The notes: generated by a model from the sequence alone, not told the origin. A DNA stretch of 64,000 bases from Corynebacterium terpenotabidum Y-11 (GCF_000418365.1 NC_021663.1:930001-994000), one strand, 5' to 3'. Counted from the first letter of the stretch, positions 53,743-63,205 are shown. Numbers and translations: made by a program.

Positions 53743-54183
53743 TTACTTTCCGGACACAGTCGGGGCACAGTCGGGGCACAGCCCGAAGACGTCGGCGGTA
53801 TGCCCGGTGAGGGTGAAACCGTGCTCGTCAGCGACCGAGGACGCCCACTTCTCGACCGGACCGCCGTCGATCTCCACGGTACGGCGGCAGGAACTGCACA
53901 CCAGGTGGTGATGGTGGTGCTCGGTGGTGCAGCTGCGGTAGAGCATCTCCCCGGACTCGTCCTGCAGCGTGTCCACCAGTCCGGCGGAATTGAGCTGCTG
54001 GAGCGTGCGGTAGACCGTGGTCAGTCCCACCTTCCGACCATCGGCGGTGAGCGCGGCGTGGATGTCCTGGGCACTGGTGAAACTGGTGAGGCCGGACAGG
54101 GCTCCGACCACTGCCGTACGCTGCTTCGTCGTGCGTTGTCCGATGCGTGGCGGGTCCCCGGGGCTGCCGTGTGTGGTGTCCAT
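53743..54183 (-). CDS. zur: Zur/FurB zinc uptake regulator
   Basis: A 146-residue Fur-family repressor with HTH (GLTTVYRTLQQLNSAGLVDTL), a His-rich segment TEHHHHHLVCSSC and a second CPDC pair for structural zinc. It senses zinc and represses uptake genes. It is convergent with the metal-transporter gene and divergent from the 6C RNA and glyS. Unlike the usual actinobacterial arrangement, no ArsR-type partner is beside it. Confidence 0.9.
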   Translation of the reverse strand: MDTTHGSPGDPPRIGQRTTKQRTAVVGALSGLTSFTSAQDIHAALTADGRKVGLTTVYRTLQQLNSAGLVDTLQDESGEMLYRSCTTEHHHHHLVCSSCRRTVEIDGGPVEKWASSVADEHGFTLTGHTADVFGLCPDCAPTVSGK

Positions 54184-54227
54184 GATGACCCCAGCCTAAC
54201 CCGTCGGAGTCGGGCCGGGAAAAGAAT

Positions 54228-54256
54228 TTGACAGCCACCTCAGGCGACCGTAAATT
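54228..54256 (+). promoter_or_regulatory. strong sigma-A promoter of the 6C RNA
   Basis: TTGACA (54228-54233) and TAAATT (54251-54256) are separated by exactly 17 nt, which predicts a start near 54263. It is the closest to a consensus housekeeping promoter seen in the window. Confidence 0.8.
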
Positions 54257-54262
54257 GGAGGC

Positions 54263-54393
54263 AGTTCCCCCGGTACGGGCGTTAACCCCCCCCCAACGCC
54301 CTTGCCATTTTGCGGGGAACAAGGCCCCATCCTTTCGAGGACAGCGTGGCCGGGGCCCGCGATAATCCCCCCCCAACTTCGCGGGCCCTTTTT
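54263..54393 (+). ncRNA. 6C-type small RNA
   Basis: Downstream of a consensus promoter lie two stem-loops with C-only loops. The first has stem GGGCGTT/AACGCCC (54277-54301) with nine Cs in its loop. The second has stem GGGCCCGCGA/TCGCGGGCCC (54353-54388) with eight Cs in its loop and ends in five Ts. Two C-rich loops and a terminator are the defining features of the actinobacterial 6C RNA, a trans-acting regulator. The 3' end should be at the T run. The 5' end is inferred from the promoter. Confidence 0.82.
54353..54393 (+). terminator. intrinsic terminator of the 6C RNA
   Basis: A perfect 10-bp GC-rich stem (GGGCCCGCGA) with a C-rich loop is followed by TTTTT. It is upstream of glyS, so glyS needs its own promoter or read-through. 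Confidence 0.85.
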
Positions 54394-54524
54394 AATACCT
54401 GTGACACGATGTGGGTCCGCAGTGTTGACAGGGGCGCACCCCGGAGGGTGGCAGTACAGGGCAACCCCGGTAGGATAGGCGTGATTGTCCACCCGCGAGT
54501 CTCTCGAGGAGCGTGCCGAAGAAC

Positions 54525-55907
54525 ATGGCAGCCAGCAGTATCGATACCGTCGTCAACCTCTGCAAGCGCAGGGGCCTGGTCTTCCCGGCCGGCGAGATCT
54601 ACGGCGGTACCCGTTCCGCCTGGGACTACGGTCCCCTGGGCGTGGAGCTCAAGGAGAACATCAAGCGTCAGTGGTGGCGTCACATGGTGACCTCCCGCAA
54701 GGACGTCGTCGGTGTGGACACCTCCGTCATCCAGCCCCGGACCGTGTGGGAGGCCTCCGGCCACGTCGAGGTCTTCACCGATCCGCTGGTCGAATCCCTC
54801 TACACCCACAAGCGCTACCGGGCGGATCACCTGCTCGAGGCCTATGAGGAGAAGCATGGCCACGAGGCCCCCAACGGCCTGGCGGACATCAATGACCCGG
54901 AGACCGGCCAGCCCGGCAAGTGGACCGAACCGCGTGCCTTCTCCGGACTGCTGAAGACCTATCTGGGCCCGGTGGACGACAAGGAAGGCCTGCACTACCT
55001 GCGTCCGGAAACCGCCCAGGGTATCTTCATCAACTTCAAGAATGTCATGGGTGCGTCCCGGCAGAAGCCGCCGTTCGGCATCGCGAACACCGGTAAGTCC
55101 TTCCGTAACGAGATCACCCCGGGCAATTTCATTTTCCGTACCCGCGAGTTCGAGCAGATGGAAATGGAGTTCTTCGTCAAGCCCGGTGAGGACGAGGAAT
55201 GGCACCAGAAGTGGATCGACGACCGCTACAACTGGTACGTCAACCTGGGCATCGATCCGGAGAACCTGCGCCTGTTCGAGCATCCGCAGGAGAAGCTGTC
55301 CCACTACTCCAAGCGCACCGTGGACGTGGAGTACGCCTTCGGTTTCCAGGGCTCGAAGTGGGGCGAGCTGGAGGGTATCGCCAACCGCACCGACTATGAC
55401 CTGAAGACCCACATGGAGCACTCCGGTGAGGACCTGTCGTACTTCGACCAGGCCACCGGCGAGCGGTGGATCCCCTACGTCATCGAGCCGGCCGCCGGCC
55501 TGGGCCGCGCGATGATGGCCTTCCTGGTGGACGCCTACTCCGAGGATGAGGCCCCGAACACCAAGGGTGGCGTCGACAAGCGCGTCGTGCTGCGGCTGGA
55601 CCGTCGCCTGTCCCCGGTGAAGGTCGCCGTGCTTCCGCTGTCGAAGAAGGAGACACTGACGCCGACCGCCGAGAAGATCGCCGACGACCTGCGCAAGCTG
55701 TGGAACATCGACTACGACACCTCCGGTGCCATCGGTCGCCGGTACCGTCGTCAGGATGAGATCGGTACCCCGTTCTGCGTCACCGTCGACTTCGACACCC
55801 TCGAGGACAATGCCGTGACCGTGCGCGAGCGCGACACGATGAACCAGGAGCGCGTCAGCCTGGACAAGCTGCAGTCCTATCTCGCCGCTGAGCTGGCCGG
55901 CTGCTAG
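54525..55907 (+). CDS. glyS: glycyl-tRNA synthetase (single-chain, class II)
   Basis: ATG 54525 (460 residues, [24 protein letters not shown]) matches the usual start; a GTG at 54513 would add four residues. Class II motifs are seen ([54 protein letters not shown]). It charges tRNA-Gly. A possible -10 TAGGAT lies around 54470, giving a leader of about 50 nt after the 6C RNA. Confidence 0.95.
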   Translation: MAASSIDTVVNLCKRRGLVFPAGEIYGGTRSAWDYGPLGVELKENIKRQWWRHMVTSRKDVVGVDTSVIQPRTVWEASGHVEVFTDPLVESLYTHKRYRADHLLEAYEEKHGHEAPNGLADINDPETGQPGKWTEPRAFSGLLKTYLGPVDDKEGLHYLRPETAQGIFINFKNVMGASRQKPPFGIANTGKSFRNEITPGNFIFRTREFEQMEMEFFVKPGEDEEWHQKWIDDRYNWYVNLGIDPENLRLFEHPQEKLSHYSKRTVDVEYAFGFQGSKWGELEGIANRTDYDLKTHMEHSGEDLSYFDQATGERWIPYVIEPAAGLGRAMMAFLVDAYSEDEAPNTKGGVDKRVVLRLDRRLSPVKVAVLPLSKKETLTPTAEKIADDLRKLWNIDYDTSGAIGRRYRRQDEIGTPFCVTVDFDTLEDNAVTVRERDTMNQERVSLDKLQSYLAAELAGC

Positions 55908-55920
55908 GTCCGGGAACGAC

Positions 55921-56523
55921 ATGCCGAACCCGGACATCCGCTGGACCGCGCCCTCGGACGGGCACACCTTCCCGATCTACGCCGGAGCGGTGGCGGACAT
56001 GGAACGGGTCGGCGAGTTCTGCGTGGAGCGGGACACCGCCACGCTCCGCTTCGCCGGGGACACCTGGCAACTGGAGGCGGGCAAGGAACCGGTGATGCGG
56101 GCGACCACCTCGCCGGACACTGGGTCACAGGTCTTCACCGCGCTCGGTGACGGTGCCACATTCGGGAAGTCGAAGAATGTGTTGTGCACCGTTGACCGGC
56201 ACCAGGTGCTGGTGCATCAGGAATCCCGCAAGGAGTTCATCCTGCTGGACGCCACAGGCAAGGGCGGTCCGGGGCAGGAGCAGTTGGACCTCGCGACGGC
56301 GACGAAGATCGGCCAGTTCGCGTCCGAGTCCGGGGGGATGAAGAACATGCATGTGCAGTTCGAGGGCGCGGGGCAGTCCCTGCCGCTGGATGCCCAGGTG
56401 TTCGTGTCCTGGGTGGCCCGGCACGCGATGGAGTCGCGGGTGATCTCCTCGACCTGGGCGCTGACGATCTTCCTCATCGTCCTCATCCCGCTGATCGTGC
56501 TGTACTTCCTCGGGGTGCTGTAG
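55921..56523 (+). CDS. conserved hypothetical protein with C-terminal membrane helix
   Basis: The 200-residue product begins 13 bp after glyS. The soluble part is beta-rich; the last 25 residues are hydrophobic (WALTIFLIVLIPLIVLYFLGVL), so it is probably tail-anchored. No family or catalytic motif is recognised. Confidence 0.7.
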   Translation: MPNPDIRWTAPSDGHTFPIYAGAVADMERVGEFCVERDTATLRFAGDTWQLEAGKEPVMRATTSPDTGSQVFTALGDGATFGKSKNVLCTVDRHQVLVHQESRKEFILLDATGKGGPGQEQLDLATATKIGQFASESGGMKNMHVQFEGAGQSLPLDAQVFVSWVARHAMESRVISSTWALTIFLIVLIPLIVLYFLGVL

Positions 56524-56568
56524 CGACAAGGGCTGACCTGGGCGCCCGGGGGGCGACGCCCGGTGCTG

Positions 56569-58659
56569 TCAGAAGCCGCCGAAGTCGCCACCGCCGCCGA
56601 ATCCGCCCCCGCCGCCGCCACCGCCGAATCCGCCGCCCCCGCCGCCGAATCCGCCGCCGCCGAATCCACCACCGAATCCGCCGTGGCCGCTGAGGAGCGA
56701 ACCGAGGACAATACCGGTGACCATGCTTCCGGCCCCCGAGCCACCACCGGTGCTGTTGTGTCGGCGGTTGTAGTCGTCGATGTCATCCTGGGCGTGTTCG
56801 GCAGCCCGGGACGCGAGACTGCTCGCCTGCTGGGCGGCGCGGAAGGCGTCCTTCGGCCGGGTGTCCCTGATCCGGCGGGCGTCGGCCAGTGCCTGGCCGG
56901 CGGACTGCGCCAGCGAGCGGGCGGTCACCCCGATCATCCGGCCGCGGGTGTGGATCGTGTCCTCTACACCCTGCAGCCGGGCGGTGGCGTCCGCGAGGGT
57001 CCGGTCGACCATGGCGAGAGTGCGCTCGTAGGTGTTCCGGGCGCCTCGGGCCTCGTCGATCTGGATGTCCAGTTCGCCGTCGGCCTCCAAGAGTGCGGAG
57101 TACGTGCCCAGTGGATCCCGGGAACCGTTCTCCCGGGCCGCGGCTAGAGAGGTCTTCGCCTTCTCCACCGCAGCGGCCAGTGCAGTGCGGTCGATCTCCG
57201 CGTTACTGGCGGCGTGCTGGGCCGCCTCCGCGATCTCCCCGTCGACTTCGTCGATGAGCGACGCGAGGTTGGCCTGGGCCTCACGCAGCTGAACCTCGGC
57301 GTGGTCCACACCGTCGAGCTGGCTGGTTGCCTGGTTGATGGCCAGCTTCGCGGCACGGGCAGCGTCGACCAGTTCCCCCTGCTGACCAGCGGGCAGCGTC
57401 AGGAGTTCCCGGGCGCGGCTGATCGCCTTCTCCGCCTCCGTGATCTCGGCCTCCGCGATGTCCGGGTTATCGAGGACGGAGGTCAGCAGCGACGGGTCCA
57501 CTCGCGTGGTCAGCGAGTCGAGGGTGGCCCGGGCGCCGGGAATGCGGGTCCGGAGGGTCACCGTCTCCTGGAAGAGGTTGTCGACGATCGCGGGGGCGTT
57601 GATGAGCTGTTCGCGCAGCGTGGCGAAGCGTTCCGCCTGGGCGTTGAGGTTCTCGTCCGCGGTGCCGCAGGAGGAGATGATACCGATGAGGATGTCCCGC
57701 TCCTCCGCCTCATCATGGACCAGACCGTTGGCGAGACGCTGATGTTCCCCGTACGCCTGGGACAGGGTGCGCTGGGAGAACTCGAGTGCCTTCCGCAGTT
57801 CCCGGGTGCGCTCCGGGCCGAACTCGGACTCCGCCGTGGACAGCTCCTGGGCACCCTTGCGGATCGACTCGTCGGCGGACTGCAGTTCTTCGGCGGCCAC
57901 CGTGCGCAAGGCATGGGTGGGCTGCTGGGCGAGATCGGAGGAATCGCCGGGGGCGATGGACCGGGTGGCCTCCACCTCGGTGGCCTCGTCCTTCTTCCGC
58001 TTCTTCTTCGACCAGACCAGCGCGCCGCCGCCACCGACGGCGAGGACACCGACCCCTCCCCACAACCAGGCTGCGCCACTGCCGTCACCGGACTCACCGG
58101 CGATGACCTCGGCCACGGCTTTACCGCCCTCGAACCAGCCGTCACCCATGTTTCCGGTGATCGCCGAATTCACATCGGTGGTCACGGAATCAGGCACCGC
58201 ACTACCGGGCGAGGTCGCATAAGTACGGTCGCTCGTGTTGATGACGATGACGAGTCCGTTGGAGATGGGTTGCTGCGCGCTGAGATCAGCAGCCACCGAG
58301 CGGGTGTCGCCGCCGTCGATGTACACCAGGTACGCCTTCACCCCGGTCTCACTCGGCCCCTTCTCGAGCAGCTCGGTGATCTCGGATGCCTCGTCGTCCG
58401 ACAGGACGCCGGCGTCATCGATGAGCTGGGAGCTCAGGGTGATGTCGGTATCCGTCGCGGTCTGGGCGAGCACCGTGGTCTCTGCGCCGGCGGCCGGGGC
58501 GAGCCCGACCCCGAGGGCAGCGACGCTGAGTCCGCCGAGTCCGGCGATCCCGGCGATCGCCAGGGAGGCCGCGAACCGGCGTCCCCGCGTCCCTGTCGAC
58601 GAAAAAAATGAACGGGAGTCACCGGCAGGGGACGGGGAGGCAGAATTCACAGCGCACAT
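56569..58659 (-). CDS. TPM-domain membrane protein with coiled coils and Gly/Phe tail
   Basis: The 696-residue protein has a signal-like helix (about 28-58) and a TPM domain (LSSQLIDDAGVLSDDEASEI through ~190). A second helix with KKKRKK follows at about 195-220, then about 400 residues of helical coiled coil. The Gly/Phe-rich end is made of FGGG repeats. TPM proteins act in envelope or photosystem maintenance; no enzymatic motif is seen. The C-terminal tail is low complexity. Confidence 0.78.
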   Translation of the reverse strand: MCAVNSASPSPAGDSRSFFSSTGTRGRRFAASLAIAGIAGLGGLSVAALGVGLAPAAGAETTVLAQTATDTDITLSSQLIDDAGVLSDDEASEITELLEKGPSETGVKAYLVYIDGGDTRSVAADLSAQQPISNGLVIVINTSDRTYATSPGSAVPDSVTTDVNSAITGNMGDGWFEGGKAVAEVIAGESGDGSGAAWLWGGVGVLAVGGGGALVWSKKKRKKDEATEVEATRSIAPGDSSDLAQQPTHALRTVAAEELQSADESIRKGAQELSTAESEFGPERTRELRKALEFSQRTLSQAYGEHQRLANGLVHDEAEERDILIGIISSCGTADENLNAQAERFATLREQLINAPAIVDNLFQETVTLRTRIPGARATLDSLTTRVDPSLLTSVLDNPDIAEAEITEAEKAISRARELLTLPAGQQGELVDAARAAKLAINQATSQLDGVDHAEVQLREAQANLASLIDEVDGEIAEAAQHAASNAEIDRTALAAAVEKAKTSLAAARENGSRDPLGTYSALLEADGELDIQIDEARGARNTYERTLAMVDRTLADATARLQGVEDTIHTRGRMIGVTARSLAQSAGQALADARRIRDTRPKDAFRAAQQASSLASRAAEHAQDDIDDYNRRHNSTGGGSGAGSMVTGIVLGSLLSGHGGFGGGFGGGGFGGGGGGFGGGGGGGGFGGGGDFGGF

Positions 58660-58696
58660 ACACCCAACAATAACCGGTTCCAGAAACCCCGTTGCG

Positions 58697-58702
58697 TACA
58701 GT
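58697..58702 (+). promoter_or_regulatory. -10 box for leaderless YdcF/ElyC-family mRNA
   Basis: TACAGT is followed by 7 nt and ATG 58710. Confidence 0.45.
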
Positions 58703-58709
58703 TGTCTCC

Positions 58710-59366
58710 ATGTCTGTGTGGAGAAACCTGGGAAGCGCGTTGGGCGCCGGAATGCGTGGCCTGCTCTACATGATCGCCGGGACCATCGTTGTGTCCCTCA
58801 TCATCACCTTCGTCACTGCCGCCCATGTCTGGGCCTACGCCCGCCAGGATGACCGCAGTACGGCGGACACGATCCTCGTTCTCGGCGCCGCACAGTACAA
58901 CGGCACCCCGTCCCGCTGGTTTGCCGCGCGCCTTGACCATGCCGCCGAGCTCTACGAGGACGGGGTCGCCCCCCGCATCGTCACCGTCGGAGGCAAGCTC
59001 GAGGGGGACGCCTACACCGAGGCGGAATCCGGGTCGATGTACCTCCAGGACAAGGGGATCCCGGAAGCGGACATCACCGAGGTCCCCGAGGGCAACGACA
59101 CCCTCGAATCCGCCGAGGCGTTCGGACAGGTCGCGGACGAGAAAGGGTGGGGCAGCACCGTCATCGTCACTGACCCGGCACACTCGCTGCGGGCCACGGA
59201 GATGGTGAGGGACCAGGGCCTCTCCGCACACTCGTCGCCGACCCGGACCGGCCCGGCCGTGTCGGGACGCCAGGCCCAGTTCACCAGCATTCTCCATGAG
59301 ACCGGCGGGTTGCTGTACTGGCGGATCACCCGCAGCAGTGGCGGCGACTACACGGTGGAGGAGTAG
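58710..59366 (+). CDS. DUF218 (ElyC/SanA/YdcF) membrane protein
   Basis: ATG 58710 gives 218 residues: one N-terminal membrane helix (GLLYMIAGTIVVSLIITFVTAA) and a DUF218 domain with TILVLGAAQYNGTPS, ARLDHAAELYEDGVAPRIVTVGG and STVIVTDPAHSLRATEM. Relatives influence peptidoglycan precursor or envelope homeostasis. It is 3 bp from dgt and probably cotranscribed with it. Confidence 0.82.
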   Translation: MSVWRNLGSALGAGMRGLLYMIAGTIVVSLIITFVTAAHVWAYARQDDRSTADTILVLGAAQYNGTPSRWFAARLDHAAELYEDGVAPRIVTVGGKLEGDAYTEAESGSMYLQDKGIPEADITEVPEGNDTLESAEAFGQVADEKGWGSTVIVTDPAHSLRATEMVRDQGLSAHSSPTRTGPAVSGRQAQFTSILHETGGLLYWRITRSSGGDYTVEE

Positions 59367-59369
59367 GAG

Positions 59370-60653
59370 ATGGACCGCTACCGCTACACCACCCACGATG
59401 TGGAGCGTTATCTGCCCACCCCGGCGAAGCATCTGGGGTACGTCGGTGCCCTGCCGGACGGTCGGGAGGATTTCGACCGCGACCGGGCGCGCGTCCTGCA
59501 CAGCGCGGCGCTGCGTCGACTCGCGGACAAGACCCAGGTGGTCGGACCGGGGGAGGGGGACACGCCCCGCACCCGCCTGACCCATTCCTTGGAGGTCGGG
59601 CAGATCTCCCGCGGTATCGGCACCGCCCTCGGCCTGGACCCGGACCTCTGTGAGCTCGCCGGGCTGACCCACGACATCGGGCATCCGCCCTACGGACACA
59701 ACGGGGAGACCGCGCTGGACGCCGTCGCTGCCGACTGCGGTGGTTTCGAGGGCAACGCCCAGACCCTGCGTATCCTCGTCCGCCTGGAGCCGAAGGTGAT
59801 CGGTCCGGACGGTGCCAGTCATGGTCTGAACCTCACCCGGGCCAGTCTGGACGCCGCGGCGAAGTATCCCTGGGGTCCGGTGGACGCTGCCGGTGACCGG
59901 CGTCGTAAGTATTCCTGCTACGCCGAGGACCTGCCGGTGTTCGACTGGGTGCGGCAGGGCGCCCCGGAGGGCCGTCGCGCGATGGAGGCCCAGGTCATGG
60001 ACTGGGCGGATGACGTCGCCTACTCGGTCCACGATGTCGAGGACGGGATCCTCTCCGGGCGCATCAGCCTGGGCGTCCTCTGGGACCTGGTGGAGCTGGC
60101 GAATCTTGCGGACAAGGGAGCGGCGGCCTTCGGCGGGGACCCGGCTGAACTGCTGGAGGCCGCGAACCGCCTGCGTGAGATGGATCTTGTCGCCCGGGCC
60201 GCGGATTTCCGTGGTGGACTGCAGGATCTCGTCGCGCTCAAGGCGCTGACCAGTGAACTGGTGAGCCGGTATGTCACCGCCGCGGTCACCGCGACGCGGG
60301 GGGCGTACCCGAACGCCCCGGGCCTCGGCAGGTTCTCCGCTGACCTGGTGCTCCCCGCGCCGGTCGTCGCCGAGGTCACGTTGCTGAAGTCTGTGGCGGT
60401 GCTCTACGTGATGGACCAGAAGCGGCACCTGGCGAACCAGGACCGGCAGCGTGACCGGATCTACCGTGTCTCCGGCTACCTTGCGGCCGGGGCACCGGGC
60501 ACCCTCGACCCGTTGTTCCGGGCCTGGTGGATCGAGGCACCGGATGACGGGGCCCGATTGCGCGTCGTCGTCGATCAGGTCGCGTCGCTGACGGAGTCCC
60601 GGTTGGAGCGTATCGACCGGATCGCCCGGGCGGAGAGTGCGGCCTGGGGATAG
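59370..60653 (+). CDS. dgt: deoxyguanosinetriphosphate triphosphohydrolase-like HD protein
   Basis: A 427-residue HD-domain enzyme with RLTHSLEVGQI and LAGLTHDIGHPPYGHNGE, plus the Dgt C-terminal regions. It hydrolyses dNTPs to nucleoside and triphosphate, affecting dNTP balance and mutation rate. The gene pair dgt-dnaG is conserved in corynebacteria and mycobacteria. Here an RNase-like gene on the other strand separates them. Confidence 0.93.
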   Translation: MDRYRYTTHDVERYLPTPAKHLGYVGALPDGREDFDRDRARVLHSAALRRLADKTQVVGPGEGDTPRTRLTHSLEVGQISRGIGTALGLDPDLCELAGLTHDIGHPPYGHNGETALDAVAADCGGFEGNAQTLRILVRLEPKVIGPDGASHGLNLTRASLDAAAKYPWGPVDAAGDRRRKYSCYAEDLPVFDWVRQGAPEGRRAMEAQVMDWADDVAYSVHDVEDGILSGRISLGVLWDLVELANLADKGAAAFGGDPAELLEAANRLREMDLVARAADFRGGLQDLVALKALTSELVSRYVTAAVTATRGAYPNAPGLGRFSADLVLPAPVVAEVTLLKSVAVLYVMDQKRHLANQDRQRDRIYRVSGYLAAGAPGTLDPLFRAWWIEAPDDGARLRVVVDQVASLTESRLERIDRIARAESAAWG

Positions 60654-60673
60654 GTGGCGTCCGGCCTCGGGGG

Positions 60674-61186
60674 TCAGTCTTCGGCGTCCGGGATATAGCA
60701 GAAAGTCTCGTAGTGGTCGTCGGTGTAGTACCAGACGTCCGGATCAGTGTCGGACCCGCCGCCGACGACGATGCGGCGCGCTCCCCGGTGACTCAGCCCG
60801 GGGGTCTCGACCGTGTACTCGCGGTAGTAGCTGGAGTTTTCGGACGGGAGGACGCCCTCGTAGTTGCCGAAGTGCTTGCCGTCGTCGTCGGGGTTGTCGA
60901 AGGGGCCGCCGTCGAGAATCGCGTCGATGACGTCATCGGCCTGCTCGGGCAGGGTGTCGACCGCGCAGTCGTCCTCCCCGCCCACGGAGGACGCCGCCGC
61001 TGAGCTCGTCGTCGTCGCCGAGGAGCCGGAGGCGGCCGGAGACGTCGTCGTGGTCGTCGAGGACGCCGTGGTATCCCCGTTGTCGCCGGTGACCGCGTCC
61101 ACCCCGAAGTATCCGGCGACGGCGGCGACAAGGACGCCGAGGATGACGGCAGGCACAGACTTCTTCTTCGTACTCATCCGGGACAT
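60674..61186 (-). CDS. secreted guanyl-specific ribonuclease (RNase Sa/N1 family)
   Basis: The 170-residue product has a membrane anchor/signal (AVILGVLVAAVAGYFG), a Ser/Thr-rich linker and a ~95-residue RNase Sa-like domain (CAVDTLPEQADDVIDAI to TFCYIPDAED). Catalytic residues match RNase Sa: Glu in YYREYTV, Arg residues in RGARRI and His in DDHYETF, with the Cys pair for the disulfide. No barstar-like inhibitor is nearby. Start may be ATG 61186 or the ATG three codons later (61177). Confidence 0.82.
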   Translation of the reverse strand: MSRMSTKKKSVPAVILGVLVAAVAGYFGVDAVTGDNGDTTASSTTTTTSPAASGSSATTTSSAAASSVGGEDDCAVDTLPEQADDVIDAILDGGPFDNPDDDGKHFGNYEGVLPSENSSYYREYTVETPGLSHRGARRIVVGGGSDTDPDVWYYTDDHYETFCYIPDAED

Positions 61187-61208
61187 TAGACCATACCGGC
61201 CGCCGGGC

Positions 61209-61214
61209 TACTAT
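61209..61214 (+). promoter_or_regulatory. -10 box for leaderless dnaG mRNA
   Basis: TACTAT is followed by 7 nt and ATG 61222, with no ribosome binding site. Confidence 0.5.
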
Positions 61215-61221
61215 GGTCGCC

Positions 61222-63195
61222 ATGGCACGAGGGCGCATTCCGGACACCGATATCGCCGCGATCAGGGAACAGACCCCGATCGAGGAGGTAGTCGGTGAAT
61301 ATGTGCAGCTCACCCCCGGGGGAGTGGACTCGCTGAAGGGGCTCAGCCCGTTCAAGGACGAGAAGACGCCCTCCTTCCACGTGCGGCCCAACAAGGGCTA
61401 CTTCCACTGCTTCGCCACCGGTGAGGGTGGGGACGTCTTCAGCTTTCTCATGAAGATGGAGCACGTCACCTTTCCCGAGGCGGTCGAGCAGTGCGCCGAA
61501 CGTATCGGCTACCACATCAACTACGCCGGTGGCGGGCCGGTGAACCGGGTCGAACCGGGCACCCGGCAGCGGCTCATCGCAGCCAACCGGGCAGCCCAGG
61601 AGTTCTATCGTGCCCAGTTCCTGGACACGGACAGTAAGGACCCGGGTGCGCAGAAAGCCCGCGACATGCTGCGCGACCGTGGTTTCAGCGACGAGCTCAT
61701 CGCCGAGTTCGGGTGCGGCTACGCTCCTGACGGCTGGGACACACTCACGAAGTTCCTGCTGCGGCGCGGGTTCTCCTTCAAGGAACTGGAGGACGCCGGC
61801 CTGAGCCGGATGGGTAACCGTGGTCCGATCGACCGGTTCCACCGGCGTCTGCTGTGGCCGATCCGCAACTCCGCCGGGGACGTCATCGGTTTCGGGGCCA
61901 GAAAACTGTTCGAGGACGACAAACTCGGAAAGTACATGAACACCCCGGAGACCCTGCTGTACAAGAAGTCCAAGGTGCTCTTCGGCCTCGACATGGCGAA
62001 GAAGTCGATCAGCACCGGGCATCAGGCGGTCGTGGTCGAGGGGTACACCGACGTCATGGCCCTACATGCTGCCGGGGTGACGACCGCGGTGGCGGCCTGC
62101 GGCACCGCCTTTGGTGAGGAACACCTGCAGATGTTGCGCCGGTTCATGCTGGACGACCAGTTCTTCCGGGGTGAGATCATCTACACCTTCGACGGTGACG
62201 AGGCCGGACAGAAGGCCGCGATGAAGGCCTTTGACGGCGATCAGCAGTTCACCGGACGCAGCTATGTCGCTGTGGCCCCGGACGGCATGGACCCCTGTGA
62301 CCTGCGGATGGAGCGGGGCGATGCGGCGGTGCGTGAGATGGTGGCGTCCCGCATCCCGATGTTCGAGTTCGTCATCCGCACGATCATCCGTGGCTACGAC
62401 ACCCACCATGTCGACGGGCGGGTGGACGCCCTGCGTCGCATCGTCCCGGTCCTCGCCGGGATCCGGGATGACGCCCTGCGCGACGAGTACGCCCGCCAAG
62501 CGTCCGGCTGGCTGTCCTGGCCGGATCCGACCGAGGTGGTCAACCAGGTGCGCAGGGAGGCCCGCGCGAATGGGCGCCGTGGGGCGTCCACCCCGGAGCT
62601 GAAGGAGGGACTGGCCCGGGCGAACCGGCGGGCAGCCGAGTCGTCCGCCGGTGGTGCGCACGCTGCGCCGGCGTCCCTGCTGCAGCGCCCGGATCCGGAG
62701 GATGTGTACCTGCGCCCGGTGCGTGAGGTGCTGAAGATCATGCTGCAGGAGCCGGGGCTGGTCGGGGCGGACGCCGATGGGCTGCTCACCGACAGTTTCG
62801 AGCATCCCACCTACATGGCGGCGGCCGCGGCGATCCAGGCGGCGGGCGGGGTCGGTGCGGTGACCGCCGGTGGAGCCGGTTGGCTGGATGCGGTGAGCGC
62901 GGCGACGGAGGATCCGATGTGTCGGGCGGTGATCAGCGAGTTGGCGGTCGAGGAGCCCCGGTGCCGGGCTGACCGGTTGCCGTTCTACGCGAAGGCCGTG
63001 GTTGCCCGGATGGAGGAGCGGTGGGTCGGGGCGGAGATCGCCGAGCTGAAGTCACGGATGCAGCGGATGCGTCCGGACCGGGGCGGAGCGGAGAAGAAGG
63101 AGTACAACGCGACTTTCGCCGACCTCATGGCGCTGGAGAAGTACCGTCGGACGCTGCAGGAGCAGGCCCAGAACTACGGGGAGCTGGGGGAGTAA
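61222..63195 (+). CDS. dnaG: DNA primase DnaG with altered zinc-binding domain
   Basis: ATG 61222 gives 657 residues. The TOPRIM core is intact (VVVEGYTDVMALHAAG, EIIYTFDGDEAGQKAA), and the C-terminal helicase-binding region is present. In the N-terminal zinc domain the usual CPFH...HCFGCGEGG reads SPFKDEKTPSF...HCFATGEGGD. Only one of the four expected ligands (Cys in HCF) remains. It is a functional primase by context; the missing ligands may be a lineage trait. Confidence 0.93.
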   Translation: MARGRIPDTDIAAIREQTPIEEVVGEYVQLTPGGVDSLKGLSPFKDEKTPSFHVRPNKGYFHCFATGEGGDVFSFLMKMEHVTFPEAVEQCAERIGYHINYAGGGPVNRVEPGTRQRLIAANRAAQEFYRAQFLDTDSKDPGAQKARDMLRDRGFSDELIAEFGCGYAPDGWDTLTKFLLRRGFSFKELEDAGLSRMGNRGPIDRFHRRLLWPIRNSAGDVIGFGARKLFEDDKLGKYMNTPETLLYKKSKVLFGLDMAKKSISTGHQAVVVEGYTDVMALHAAGVTTAVAACGTAFGEEHLQMLRRFMLDDQFFRGEIIYTFDGDEAGQKAAMKAFDGDQQFTGRSYVAVAPDGMDPCDLRMERGDAAVREMVASRIPMFEFVIRTIIRGYDTHHVDGRVDALRRIVPVLAGIRDDALRDEYARQASGWLSWPDPTEVVNQVRREARANGRRGASTPELKEGLARANRRAAESSAGGAHAAPASLLQRPDPEDVYLRPVREVLKIMLQEPGLVGADADGLLTDSFEHPTYMAAAAAIQAAGGVGAVTAGGAGWLDAVSAATEDPMCRAVISELAVEEPRCRADRLPFYAKAVVARMEERWVGAEIAELKSRMQRMRPDRGGAEKKEYNATFADLMALEKYRRTLQEQAQNYGELGE

Positions 63196-63205
63196 CGTCG
63201 TCGGC

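Noticed and set aside
54284..54374. Poly-C runs as sequencing error
   Set aside because: Both runs sit exactly in the loops of perfect hairpins in an RNA with a promoter and terminator, which fits a 6C RNA.
54263..54524. T-box or attenuator riboswitch for glyS
   Set aside because: No specifier loop or T-box sequence is visible; the C-loop hairpins fit a free-standing small RNA better.
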